Part shown: piece by piece, positions 27,310 through 35,911 of the stretch | Layout: each line of letters starts with the position of its first letter | Position numbering within the stretch: position 1 is the stretch's first letter | From: Paraburkholderia metrosideri | GTDB taxonomy: Bacteria; Pseudomonadota; Gammaproteobacteria; Burkholderiales; Burkholderiaceae | Length of the DNA: 64,000 nt | Assembly: GCF_904848625.1 (NCBI RefSeq) | Contig: NZ_CAJHCP010000007.1 | Coordinates: 434,001-498,000, forward strand | Direction: 5' to 3' | Position numbers and translations under genes: made by a program | The notes under the pieces: model-generated | Seen by the model: only the letters and a program-made list of their open reading frames with translations | Database searches by the model: none | What the model was told of the DNA's origin: nothing

Positions 27310-27999
27310 ATGGCAACCATCCTGGTGGTAGATGATGAAATGGGCATCCGGGAATTGCTCTCGGAGATCCTGAGCGACGAAGGGCATGTCGTGGAGGCCG
27401 CTGAAAATGCGCAGGAAGCGCGCGACTTCCGTTTGCGTCAGGCACCGGACCTGGTGCTGCTCGACATCTGGATGCCCGACACCGACGGCGTGACCTTGCT
27501 CAAGGAGTGGGCCGCGCAGGGGCAATTGACCATGCCGGTGATCATGATGTCCGGGCACGCAACAATCGACACGGCGGTCGAAGCGACCAAGATCGGCGCA
27601 CTCAATTTCCTCGAGAAGCCGATCGCGCTGCAGAAGCTGCTGAAGGCGGTCGAGCAGGGTCTCGCGCGCGGCAATGCGGCAACGGCTCCGGGTGGTGCGA
27701 CAGCGAAGCCGGTGATGCCGGTGAGTTCGTCGGCGGTGGCATCGGCGGCTGCGTTGCCGATGTTGTCCACCGACGGCATGGGCAGTGGCGCGTTGGCTGC
27801 GCAAACCGCATCGATCTCGTTTGATATCCCGCTGCGCGATGCACGTGACGCGTTCGAGCGTGCGTACTTCGAATATCACCTCGCGCGTGAGAACGGCAGC
27901 ATGACGCGCGTCGCGGAGAAGACCGGGCTTGAGCGGACTCACCTGTACCGCAAGCTCAAGCAACTCGGCGTCGATCTCGGCAAGAACAAGGGGGAGTAA
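27310..27999 (+). CDS. NtrX-like response regulator lacking the AAA+ domain
   Basis: Protein of 229 residues. An N-terminal receiver domain with the acidic pair in VVDDE and phospho-acceptor D52 in LLDIWMPDTDG, T/K switch residues (MMSGHAT, LEKP), an Ala/Gly/Ser-rich linker of about 50 residues (125-180), and a C-terminal Fis-type helix-turn-helix (AFERAYFEYHL ... GSMTRVAEKTGLERTHLYRKLKQLG). Classical NtrX carries a sigma54-interacting AAA+ ATPase between these parts; it is absent here, with no frameshift to explain it. So it probably binds DNA and acts on sigma70 promoters or as a repressor. Pair partner is the NtrY-like kinase just upstream. Confidence 0.9.
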   Translation: MATILVVDDEMGIRELLSEILSDEGHVVEAAENAQEARDFRLRQAPDLVLLDIWMPDTDGVTLLKEWAAQGQLTMPVIMMSGHATIDTAVEATKIGALNFLEKPIALQKLLKAVEQGLARGNAATAPGGATAKPVMPVSSSAVASAAALPMLSTDGMGSGALAAQTASISFDIPLRDARDAFERAYFEYHLARENGSMTRVAEKTGLERTHLYRKLKQLGVDLGKNKGE

Positions 28000-28095
28000 A
28001 GCTCGCACGTCGCGTGCGACACCCTCGTCGAAAGATTTTTTTGGGAAGAGGGCTTGTCAGACCGCCGACCCCTTGTTATGATTTCGTTCTTCGTT

Positions 28096-28171
28096 GGCCC
28101 GGTAGCTCAGTTGGTAGAGCAGCGGATTGAAAATCCGCGTGTCGTTGGTTCGATTCCGACCCAGGCCACCA
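28096..28171 (+). tRNA. tRNA-Phe (GAA)
   Basis: 76-base tRNA with acceptor GGCCCGG, D arm TAGCTCAGTTGGTAGAGCA, anticodon stem GCGGA with loop TTGAAAA (anticodon GAA), T arm with GGTTCGATTCC and an encoded CCA end. Confidence 0.96.
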
Positions 28172-28177
28172 GGATTC

Positions 28178-28215
28178 AGCCCCAGGAAATCGCAAGATTC
28201 CTGGGGCTTTTCCTT
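28178..28215 (+). terminator. Rho-independent terminator of tRNA-Phe
   Basis: Perfect 11-bp stem (AGCCCCAGGAA against TTCCTGGGGCT) with a 9-base loop, followed by TTTTCCTTTT. Confidence 0.92.
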
Positions 28216-28300
28216 TTCTGATCGGGTATTACGGGCAAGCCTTGCTTCGGCTTGTGAGCCCGGTGCGACAGGGGCATGCTCGGCGGTATTCGGCATCGCG

Positions 28301-28309
28301 TGATAAAAT
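28301..28309 (+). promoter_or_regulatory. Extended -10 element, possible queC operon promoter
   Basis: TGATAAAAT fits an extended -10 (TGn then TAAAAT). If active, it gives a 5' leader of about 245 bases before queC. A second -10-like TATACT lies at 28456. No good -35 was seen for either. Confidence 0.4.
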
Positions 28310-28328
28310 CGCGCCAGTTCAAGGACTT

Positions 28329-28486
28329 GCACGCGAGCGTGCCGCCTGATCGGCGATTGAGCGCGGCGCAGCATGCGCCGCCACCCGCCCCGAACCCTTC
28401 GCCCGACGATTAACGGTATAAGCGCCCAGCGACTCTGCATGCGGAAGGCGCGGCCTATACTGCTTTGGGCCGGCAGCAGTGCCGGC
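28329..28486 (+). promoter_or_regulatory. Structured leader of the queC operon
   Basis: Three strong hairpins lie in the leader: 28329-28342 (GCACGC/GCGTGC), 28363-28381 (GCGGCGCA/TGCGCCGC with loop GCA) and 28469-28486 (GCCGGCA/TGCCGGC). No match to known preQ1 riboswitch consensus was recognised, so any regulatory role is open. Confidence 0.4.
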
Positions 28487-28563
28487 ACGCGTCGCGCCGC
28501 GTTGCTTGCATGGCGCACCTCGCGCAGCGCGACGTGGCACTTCATCATTCACGGAGTTTCACG

Positions 28564-29298
28564 GTGATCCGCAACGACGCTAAACGTAGCGCTCTGGTGC
28601 TGTTTTCCGGCGGCCAGGATTCCGCCACGTGCCTCGCCTGGGCGCTCGAACGTTATGAGACGGTTGAAACGCTCGGCTTCGATTATGGCCAGCGGCATCG
28701 CGTCGAACTCGAATGTCGCGAAGGTTTTCGTCAGGCTGTGACACGCGCATTTCCGGCGTGGGCCGATCGCCTCGGTGAAGATCACATGATCGATCTGTCG
28801 GTGCTTGGTTCGATCAGCGATACGGCAATGACACGTGAGATCGAGATCCAGGCAACGGCCAATGGTTTGCCGAACACGTTCGTGCCGGGCCGCAATCTGA
28901 TGTTCATGACCATCGCGGCCGCCATCGCTTTCCGGCGTGGTTTGCAGGTGCTGGTCGGCGGAATGTGCGAGACGGATTTTTCGGGCTATCCCGATTGCCG
29001 CGACGACACAATGAAGGCGTTGCAAGTCGCGCTGAATCTCGGCATGGACACACGCTTCCTGCTCGAAACGCCGCTCATGTGGCTCGACAAAGCCGATACA
29101 TGGCGTCTCGCGCACGAGCTGGGCGGTGACGAACTGGTTGAATTGGTGCGCGTCGAGACGCATACGTGCTACGTCGGCGAACGCGCGGAATTGCATTCAT
29201 GGGGCTTCGGCTGTGGCGAGTGTCCCGCGTGCCGTTTGCGCAAGCGCGGTTATGAAGCGTACCTGGCGGGTGAGAAGGTGACCGAGTCGCCGCTCTGA
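28564..29298 (+). CDS. queC: 7-cyano-7-deazaguanine synthase QueC
   Basis: Enzyme of 244 residues that makes preQ0 from 7-carboxy-7-deazaguanine and ammonia with ATP. The PP-loop LFSGGQDSATCL, GFDYGQRH, PGRNLMF and the C-terminal zinc site CGECPACRLRKRGY are all present. Start is GTG at 28564 with GGAG eight bases upstream; an in-frame upstream ATG adds residues outside the family. First gene of the queC-queE-queD cluster for queuosine precursor synthesis. Confidence 0.96.
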   Translation: MIRNDAKRSALVLFSGGQDSATCLAWALERYETVETLGFDYGQRHRVELECREGFRQAVTRAFPAWADRLGEDHMIDLSVLGSISDTAMTREIEIQATANGLPNTFVPGRNLMFMTIAAAIAFRRGLQVLVGGMCETDFSGYPDCRDDTMKALQVALNLGMDTRFLLETPLMWLDKADTWRLAHELGGDELVELVRVETHTCYVGERAELHSWGFGCGECPACRLRKRGYEAYLAGEKVTESPL

Positions 29299-29417
29299 CA
29301 GGTGGCGGGCTGAACCGCGCAGCACCGTGGCGGCACGACGGTGCAACGCGGCGCAACACGCTTCAACGACGTTTCGGCACAGGCAAAAATTTTCAGGAAC
29401 ACAAGGCAGAAAGCAGC

Positions 29418-30050
29418 ATGACTTACGCGGTCAAGGAAATCTTCTACACGTTGCAGGGCGAGGGCGCGAATGCCGGGCGTCCGGCCGTATTCTGCCGCTT
29501 CGCCGGCTGCAATCTGTGGTCGGGTCGCGAAGAAGATCGTGCCGAGGCCGTATGCCGCTTCTGCGATACCGACTTTGTCGGCACCGACGGTGAGAACGGC
29601 GGCAAGTACCGCACCGCTGAAGATCTGGTCGCGATGATCGCGTCGCAATGGCCGGAAGGCGAGGGCGAGCGGTTCGTCGTTTGCACAGGCGGTGAGCCGA
29701 TGCTTCAGATCGATCAGCCGCTGGTCGACGCGCTGCATGCCGCAGGCTTTGAAATCGCCATTGAAACGAACGGCTCGCTGCCAGTGCTCGACACGATCGA
29801 CTGGATCTGCGTGAGCCCGAAGGCCGACGCGCCGCTCGTGGTCACCAAAGGCAATGAACTGAAGGTCGTGATTCCGCAGGACAACCAGCGTTTGTCCGAG
29901 TATGCGAAGCTCGACTTCGAGTATTTCCTCGTCCAGCCGATGGACGGCCCGTCGCGCGACATCAATACGAAGCTCGCGATCGACTGGTGCAAACGCCATC
30001 CGCAATGGCGCCTGTCGATGCAGACCCACAAGTATCTGAACATTCCCTGA
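29418..30050 (+). CDS. queE: 7-carboxy-7-deazaguanine synthase QueE
   Basis: Radical SAM enzyme of 210 residues that rearranges carboxytetrahydropterin to CDG. The iron-sulphur cluster cysteines follow an atypical spacing typical of proteobacterial QueE: one in FAGCNLWSG and two in VCRFCDTD, with TGGEPML, ETNGSLPV and SPKADAPLVV downstream. The start MTYAVKEIFYTLQGEGANAG is standard. It follows queC by 119 bases and precedes queD by 6. Confidence 0.95.
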   Translation: MTYAVKEIFYTLQGEGANAGRPAVFCRFAGCNLWSGREEDRAEAVCRFCDTDFVGTDGENGGKYRTAEDLVAMIASQWPEGEGERFVVCTGGEPMLQIDQPLVDALHAAGFEIAIETNGSLPVLDTIDWICVSPKADAPLVVTKGNELKVVIPQDNQRLSEYAKLDFEYFLVQPMDGPSRDINTKLAIDWCKRHPQWRLSMQTHKYLNIP

Positions 30051-30056
30051 TTTGCC

Positions 30057-30503
30057 GTGCTGACGATTACCCGAAAACTCGAATTCGACGCGGGCCACCG
30101 CATCCCCGATCACCGCAGCCAGTGCCGTAATCTGCACGGCCATCGCTATGTGCTCGAAATCACGCTGCAAGGCGATCTGGTCGACACCGAAGGTGCGCCC
30201 GATCGCGGCATGGTGATGGACTTCGCCGACGTGAAGTCGCTCGCCAACGAGCATCTGGTCGACAAGTGGGATCACGCATTCCTTGTCTACGAAGGCGACG
30301 CGCAGGTGCGTGGCTTTCTGGAGACCATGGCCGGTCACAAAACGGTCGTGCTGGACCGCATTCCGACGGTGGAAAATCTTGCCGCTGTCGCATTCAATAT
30401 TCTCGCGAGCGTGTACGACGCGCACTATGGCGTGAACATGCGTTTGCAGAAACTGCGTCTGTACGAGACGCCGAATTGCTGGGCCGACGTAGTCCGCGAT
30501 TGA
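30057..30503 (+). CDS. queD: 6-carboxy-5,6,7,8-tetrahydropterin synthase QueD
   Basis: Enzyme of 148 residues converting dihydroneopterin triphosphate to carboxytetrahydropterin. Zinc ligands in GHRI and LHGHRY and the catalytic cysteine in SQCRNLHGHRY are visible; the conserved glutamate is in LYETPNCWA. Starts with GTG, 6 bases after queE. The cluster lacks queF, which must lie elsewhere if preQ1 is made. Confidence 0.95.
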   Translation: MLTITRKLEFDAGHRIPDHRSQCRNLHGHRYVLEITLQGDLVDTEGAPDRGMVMDFADVKSLANEHLVDKWDHAFLVYEGDAQVRGFLETMAGHKTVVLDRIPTVENLAAVAFNILASVYDAHYGVNMRLQKLRLYETPNCWADVVRD

Positions 30504-30507
30504 ATTC

Positions 30508-30527
30508 TGGGTCGGCGCAACGACCCA
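30508..30527 (+). terminator. Hairpin after queD
   Basis: TGGGTCG, loop GCGCAA, CGACCCA directly after the queD stop. No T-run follows, so termination would need Rho or the hairpin may only protect the transcript end. Confidence 0.4.
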
Positions 30528-30714
30528 ACCCCCGCGTTATTGTCACGGTATGATCGCTTCGATAACCAACGGAGCGAGACATGCCGGTCACCGCATTGCA
30601 TAGCAGCAGGCAGCCGGGCCATCAGCGCCCTCGTCGTTGCCTGGCCTGTCAGGTCAGCCAGTTTTCCCGCATCTCATCAGGCGCCGCGCCCGCTACTCAT
30701 CAAGGAGCGCGCCG

Positions 30715-31497
30715 ATGAGCACCTTCACCAATCCCCTCAAGCAACGTCTGACGGAAAAAGATCCGCTGTTCGGCCTGTGGCTGTCGCTCGGTAGCGACGC
30801 TGCGGCCGAAGCGCTCGCACATGCCGGTTTCGACTGGCTGCTGATCGACATGGAGCATGCGCCGAACGATAGCGTCGACGTTGCATCGCAATTGCGCGCG
30901 ATCGCCGCCGCGCATCTGCCGAGCGAGCCCGTGGTGCGGGTGCCCGCCAGCGAAGGCTGGCTGGTCAAGCGCGTGCTGGATGCCGGCGCGCGCACGCTGA
31001 TGTTCCCCAACATCGAATCCGCCGACGAAGCCGCCCAGGCAGTGCGTCTCACGCAATACCCAACCGCCGACGCCCGCGACGGTCAGCGCGGCGTCGCGGG
31101 CGTGGTGCGCGCATCGGGCTACGGCATGCGGCGCGACTACGTGCAGACGGCCAACGCGCAGATCGCGACGATCGTGCAGATCGAGTCGGCGCGCGGCTTG
31201 CAGGAGGTCGAGAAGATCGCGGCCACGCCGGGTGTCGATTGCCTGTTCGTCGGGCCAGCCGATCTCGCTGCGAGCCTCGGCCATCTCGGCGACTCGAAGC
31301 ATGCCGACGTGCAGGCGGCGATGGCTCGCATTGTCAGCGCTGCGGATAAGGCCGGTATCGCCACCGGCATTTTTGCGATGGACGTCGCGAGTGCGAAGCA
31401 GCATCGCGACGCCGGTTTCCGTTTTATTGCTCTGGCCGCCGACGTCATGTGGATGTTGCGCGCAACCCGCCAGGCATTGCAGGAGGTGAGGTCATGA
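30715..31497 (+). CDS. HpcH/HpaI family aldolase
   Basis: Class II aldolase-like TIM barrel protein of 260 residues: LLIDMEHAPND, RVPASEGWLVKRVLDAGARTLMFP, QIESARGLQEVEKIA and FVGPADLAASLGHLG supply the metal ligands (Glu and Asp) and substrate-binding arginine. Family members cleave 4-hydroxy-2-oxo-heptane-1,7-dioate or 2-keto-3-deoxy sugar acids to pyruvate and an aldehyde. The start at 30715 follows AAGGAGCG. The stop overlaps the next gene by 4 bases. No catabolic gene cluster surrounds it, so the physiological substrate is open. Confidence 0.85.
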   Translation: MSTFTNPLKQRLTEKDPLFGLWLSLGSDAAAEALAHAGFDWLLIDMEHAPNDSVDVASQLRAIAAAHLPSEPVVRVPASEGWLVKRVLDAGARTLMFPNIESADEAAQAVRLTQYPTADARDGQRGVAGVVRASGYGMRRDYVQTANAQIATIVQIESARGLQEVEKIAATPGVDCLFVGPADLAASLGHLGDSKHADVQAAMARIVSAADKAGIATGIFAMDVASAKQHRDAGFRFIALAADVMWMLRATRQALQEVRS

Positions 31498-32207
31498 AGG
31501 GGAAGGTGCAGGGCGTCGCGGTGCGTCTGACGGTCGTGACAGCGTTGCTGGCCGGTGCAGCAGTGAATGTGTCGGTGTATGCGCAGGACCGGGTCGCGAA
31601 ATCGAACGATCCGCAGACGCAAAGCGCGGTCGCCGACTACAACGCCGGCAATCTGGGCGCGGCGCTGACCGAGTTCCGCCAGGCCGCGGAGCGCGGCAGC
31701 CGGCTCGCCGAATTCAATTACGCGATGATGCTGCTCAACGGCGAAGGCACCGCCGCGAATGTCGAGGAAGGCAAGAAGTGGCTGCGCAAGGCCGCCGATG
31801 CCAACATGTCGCACGCTCAATATGTGTACGGCAAGATGTATGACGATGGTGAGTTCGTCGGTCGCGATCCGGCGGAGGCGCACCGTTGGTTTCTGAAAGC
31901 CGCGGAGCAGGGACATGTGCAGGCGGAATTGGCGCTGGCTAACCAGTTCCTCGACGGCCGCGGCACCGAACGCAACAACCAGCAGGCGTTCGTCTGGTAC
32001 AAAAAGGCGGCGCAAGGCGGCGATATGACCGCGCAATACGTGACAGGCTCGTTCTACGAGCGTGGCGGCGATGGGGTGGACAAGAATCTGAACGTGGCGC
32101 GCGCGTATTACGCGGCTGCGGCGGCGCAGGGCGATCCGGCGGCGCGGTTGAAGTACCAACAACTCAGCGCGCAGTTGCGGGATCAGAAGGAAGTGAAGCC
32201 GCAGTAA
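31494..32207 (+). CDS. Exported Sel1-repeat protein
   Basis: Protein of 237 residues with an N-terminal signal peptide (VAVRLTVVTALLAGAAV, cleavage after VYA-Q near residue 31) and four to five Sel1-like repeats, for example AEFNYAMMLLNGEG, AQYVYGKMYDDGEF, AELALANQFLDGRG and AQYVTGSFYERGG. Sel1 repeats mediate protein contacts; no enzyme domain is present. It is likely periplasmic. Translationally coupled to the aldolase gene, although no shared function is obvious. Confidence 0.82.
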   Translation: MKGKVQGVAVRLTVVTALLAGAAVNVSVYAQDRVAKSNDPQTQSAVADYNAGNLGAALTEFRQAAERGSRLAEFNYAMMLLNGEGTAANVEEGKKWLRKAADANMSHAQYVYGKMYDDGEFVGRDPAEAHRWFLKAAEQGHVQAELALANQFLDGRGTERNNQQAFVWYKKAAQGGDMTAQYVTGSFYERGGDGVDKNLNVARAYYAAAAAQGDPAARLKYQQLSAQLRDQKEVKPQ

Positions 32208-32211
32208 ATAA

Positions 32212-32245
32212 AAAGGGGCGCTCCTGATAAATGGAGCGCCCCTTT
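32212..32245. terminator. Bidirectional terminator, Sel1 gene / rodA
   Basis: Perfect 13-bp stem (AAAGGGGCGCTCC with its complement) and an 8-base loop between two convergent genes; A-run before and short T-run after. Confidence 0.88.
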
Positions 32246-32285
32246 GAGCATTGAATGATCCGTCGATTTTTCGAGAGCCGCGGGG

Positions 32286-33434
32286 CTAACTCTGCATCAA
32301 CCGCTTCTGGCGCGCGACGCTCATGATCAACCCGATGGCGACGCCTAGCGTAGTGAGCGCAGTGCCGCCGTAACTCATGAACGGCAACGGCACACCGACC
32401 ACCGGCAAGATCCCGCTCACCATGCCGATGTTGACGAACGCGTAGGTGAAGAACGCCATGGTCAGCGATCCGGCCAATAATCGCCCGAACAACGTCGCGC
32501 CATTGGCTGCGATGTACAGGCCGCGCGCGATCAGCAGCATGTATAGCGTGAGCAGCACGACCCCGCCGGCCAGACCGAACTCCTCGGAGAACACCGCGAA
32601 AATAAAGTCAGTGTGCTTCTCCGGGATGAACTCCAGATGCGCCTGCGTGCCCTTCAACCAGCCCTTGCCAAGCGGACCACCCGAGCCGATTGCGATCACC
32701 GCCTGGATTGTGTGGAAGCCCTTGCCGAGCGGATCGGAAGTCGGATCGAGCAGCGTACAGATCCGGTGCTTCTGATAGTCGTGCATCAGCGGCCATTGCA
32801 CTTCGGGCTGGCAGATCTTGTCCTGGAACGTCGCGATCGCGGCCACGGCGATCACGCACGCAACCAGCACCGGCACGATCAGCTTGAAACTCAAACCCGC
32901 GAAGTAAATCACGAAGAGGCCGGCCGCGAACACCAGCACGGCGGTGCCCAGATCGGGCTGCTTCGCGATCAACGCGACCGGCACGATGAGGATCACGAAG
33001 CCGACCAGGTAGTCGTACCAACGCATCACGCCTTCGCGGCGCTGGTAGTACCAGGCGAGCATCAGCGGTGTGGCGATCTTCAGGATTTCCGACGGCTGGA
33101 TCACCACGCCGACATTGATCCAGCGCTTGGCGCCTTTTCGCGTCAGTCCAAATGCCGCGACCGCGATTAATAACGCGATCCCGAACGTATAAAGCGGGAC
33201 CGCGAAGCGCATCAGCGTAGTGGGTGGAACATTGGCGAGCGCCCACATCAGCACGAACGTCAGCAGGATATTGCGCAACTGGTCTTCCACGCGGCCTGGC
33301 ACGTCCAGACTCGCGCTGTACAGCGTGACAATGCCAACGCACAGCAGCAGAAACACCACCAGTGCGAGCGGACGGTCGAAGCCCGCGAACATCTTCTTGA
33401 TGCGGTCGATCCAGGCGCGCTTGTCGAATTGCAT
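32286..33434 (-). CDS. rodA: Peptidoglycan glycosyltransferase RodA
   Basis: SEDS-family polymerase of 382 residues with about ten membrane helices, extending glycan strands with PBP2 in the elongasome. Conserved patches: GKGWLKGTQAHLEFIPEKHTDF and the C-terminal PLPFMSYGGT. The start MQFDKRAWIDRIKK at 33434, with AAGGAG nine bases upstream, is chosen; the frame extends upstream into mrdA but that part is not RodA-like. Last gene of mreB-mreC-mreD-mrdA-rodA, 10 bases after mrdA. Confidence 0.96.
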   Translation of the reverse strand: MQFDKRAWIDRIKKMFAGFDRPLALVVFLLLCVGIVTLYSASLDVPGRVEDQLRNILLTFVLMWALANVPPTTLMRFAVPLYTFGIALLIAVAAFGLTRKGAKRWINVGVVIQPSEILKIATPLMLAWYYQRREGVMRWYDYLVGFVILIVPVALIAKQPDLGTAVLVFAAGLFVIYFAGLSFKLIVPVLVACVIAVAAIATFQDKICQPEVQWPLMHDYQKHRICTLLDPTSDPLGKGFHTIQAVIAIGSGGPLGKGWLKGTQAHLEFIPEKHTDFIFAVFSEEFGLAGGVVLLTLYMLLIARGLYIAANGATLFGRLLAGSLTMAFFTYAFVNIGMVSGILPVVGVPLPFMSYGGTALTTLGVAIGLIMSVARQKRLMQS

Positions 33435-33444
33435 GCCTTTCTCC

Positions 33445-35757
33445 TTACTCGTCGATGCCGCCGGAAACCGGCTGGCGTGGCGACGCGGTCTGAACGTCGT
33501 CATCCCGTGACGGCGCGGTCGCGGTCGGCGCGGGCTCGCTAGCCGGACGGGGTTTATGCGGTGCGCCGGATTGACGCGACGCGGATTTTTTTGCAGCGGC
33601 AGAGGTGGACGCAGCCACCGGTGCGGAAGCACTCTCGAGCGCACTGGATGCCGCCGACGGTGCCGAAGCCGCATTCGCCGACGAAGCCGCAGCAGCGGAG
33701 GCCGCAGCTGCCGCTGAAGCCGCGCCAGGGATCGGCAACGCGGTGAAACCTGCCGCAACCTTGACCGGCTGCGCTTCCTGCGGTGCCGGCGCATCGCCGA
33801 CTTCAGGCGCGGACGCATCCTGAGTCGCCGATGCCGCTGCTGCAACAGCCGCCGCCTCGGCGCCTGGTTTGCGCTTGTCGACGAGGTAGTAGTCGAGCAC
33901 CTTCCGCGCGATCGGGCCTGCCGATTCCGCGCCCCAGCCGCCGTTTTCGACGATCAGCGCGATGGCGATTTTCGGGTTATCCACAGGGGCGAAGGCAGTA
34001 AAGAGCGCATGGTCGCGCAAATGCTCGGCGATTGCGTGACCCTTGTAGTTCGCGCCTTGCAACGAGTAGACCTGCGCCGTCCCCGTCTTGCCGGCCGCCT
34101 GGTACTGCGCGCCGATAAACAGTTTGGACGCCGTGCCGTTCGTCACCACGCCTTCCATCGCGCGCTTGATGATGTCGATGTCCGACTGCCTGACGTCGAT
34201 CTTGTCGCTGGGCGCACGCACGACTGCGCGGGTGTCTTTGGTGATCGGATTTTCGATATCGCGCACGAGGTGCGGCTTCATCACGACGCCGTTGTTGGCA
34301 AGCGTTGCCACAGCGTGCGCGAGCTGCAGAATCGTGAACGAGTTGTATCCCTGACCAATACCCAGGCTGATCGTTTCGCCTTCATACCAACGTTGCTGTT
34401 CAGGACGACGGTAGGCTTTGCGCTTCCAGTCCGTCGACGGCAGGATGCCCTTCGCCTCGCCGGCAATGTCGATGCCGGTAATCTGGCCGAAGCCCCATGG
34501 CTTCATGAAGTTGGCGATGTTGTTGACGCCGAGATCGTGCGCGAGCATGTAGAAATACGTGTCATTCGACACGACGATCGCGCGGTTCATATCGACCCAG
34601 CCTTGGCCCGAGCGTACGTCGTTGCGGAACGTGTGGCCGCCGAACGTATAGAAACCCGGATCCTGGAAGCCCCAACCCGGCGTGCGTTTATGCAGCGTCA
34701 GCGCGGCGAGCGCCATGAACGGCTTGTAGGTCGAACCCGGCGGATAGGTGCCGTGCAGCGGACGGTTTAGCAGCGGATGGTCGGGCGAGTTATTGAGGTC
34801 GTCCCAGGTCTGCTGATCGATGCCGTCGACGAACGAATTCGGATCGAAGCTCGGCGCCGACACGAACGCGAGCACGTCACCAGTCGAGGGTTCGATCGCG
34901 ACCAGCGCGCCACGACGGCCCGCGAAGGCCTGCTCGGCAACCTGCTGCAAGCCGATATCGAGCGACAGCACGAGGTTGTTGCCCGGGGTTGCCTGCGTGC
35001 GCGACAACGTGCGTACCGGGCGGCCGCCAGCGGTCACTTCGACTTCCTCGAAACCGGTCTGGCCGTGCAGTTCCGTTTCGTAACTTTGCTCGACGCCGAT
35101 CTTGCCGATGTAGTCGGTGCCCTTGTAGTTGTTTGCGTCCAGACGCGGATCGTAGTGGTCCGGGTCGCTGTCGTTCTGGTCGCTGGCGTCGTCGATACGA
35201 TCCTGATCGCGCTGCGAAATCCGCCCGATGTAGCCGATCACGTGCGCCGCGGTCGGCCCAAGCGGATATTGGCGGAACAGTCGCGCGCGCACTTCGACGC
35301 CGGGGAAACGGAAGCGCTGCGCGGTGAAGCGCGCGACTTCGTCGTCGGTCAGGCGGGTGCGGATCGGCAGGCTTTCGAAGTTCTTCGAATCTTCCTGCAG
35401 CTTCTTGAAACGGCGGCGGTCGCGCGCGTCGATCGACACGACCGTGGCCAGATTGTCGATCACGTTTTCGAGCGAGTCATTCAGCTTCGACGGCGTGATT
35501 TCGAGCGTGTAGGCCGAATAGTTCTTGGCCAGCACCACCCCGTTACGGTCGGTGATGATGCCGCGGTTCGGCACGATCGGCGCGACGGAAATGCGGTTTT
35601 CGTCGGCCTGCAGCGAGTATTTGCTGTAGTGCCAGACCTGCAGGAACAGGAAACGGAAGCCGATCAGCCCGAAGCAGACGAACACGAACAGGCCCGCCGC
35701 CGCGACGCGCAGGCGGAATTTCGAGAGCTGTTGCTGGGTGTCCTTGAATTCGGTCAT
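33445..35757 (-). CDS. mrdA: Penicillin-binding protein 2
   Basis: Class B transpeptidase of 770 residues for lateral cell-wall synthesis. One N-terminal membrane anchor (about 18-40), the dimerisation domain, and the transpeptidase motifs: S342-T-Y-K345, S397-N-D and K557-T-G. After about residue 635 comes a 130-residue low-complexity tail rich in Ala, Ser and Pro not found in E. coli PBP2. The start MTEFKDTQQQL at 35757 is favoured; a TTG four codons upstream is possible. Partner of RodA, encoded next. Confidence 0.95.
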   Translation of the reverse strand: MTEFKDTQQQLSKFRLRVAAAGLFVFVCFGLIGFRFLFLQVWHYSKYSLQADENRISVAPIVPNRGIITDRNGVVLAKNYSAYTLEITPSKLNDSLENVIDNLATVVSIDARDRRRFKKLQEDSKNFESLPIRTRLTDDEVARFTAQRFRFPGVEVRARLFRQYPLGPTAAHVIGYIGRISQRDQDRIDDASDQNDSDPDHYDPRLDANNYKGTDYIGKIGVEQSYETELHGQTGFEEVEVTAGGRPVRTLSRTQATPGNNLVLSLDIGLQQVAEQAFAGRRGALVAIEPSTGDVLAFVSAPSFDPNSFVDGIDQQTWDDLNNSPDHPLLNRPLHGTYPPGSTYKPFMALAALTLHKRTPGWGFQDPGFYTFGGHTFRNDVRSGQGWVDMNRAIVVSNDTYFYMLAHDLGVNNIANFMKPWGFGQITGIDIAGEAKGILPSTDWKRKAYRRPEQQRWYEGETISLGIGQGYNSFTILQLAHAVATLANNGVVMKPHLVRDIENPITKDTRAVVRAPSDKIDVRQSDIDIIKRAMEGVVTNGTASKLFIGAQYQAAGKTGTAQVYSLQGANYKGHAIAEHLRDHALFTAFAPVDNPKIAIALIVENGGWGAESAGPIARKVLDYYLVDKRKPGAEAAAVAAAASATQDASAPEVGDAPAPQEAQPVKVAAGFTALPIPGAASAAAAASAAAASSANAASAPSAASSALESASAPVAASTSAAAKKSASRQSGAPHKPRPASEPAPTATAPSRDDDVQTASPRQPVSGGIDE

Positions 35758-35911
35758 GCGATTCTGCAAAAGGCCGGACGACGGCCATCATGAGTGTGCG
35801 CCCAATCCGGCCGGAACCGGGAGGCATGAACTGCGAAGCGCGTCGGGCGGGCCGGCAAGGCGGGTTCCATTCGAGCGAACGAGTGGAACGGCCAGCGGGC
35901 CCGATGCGGGA

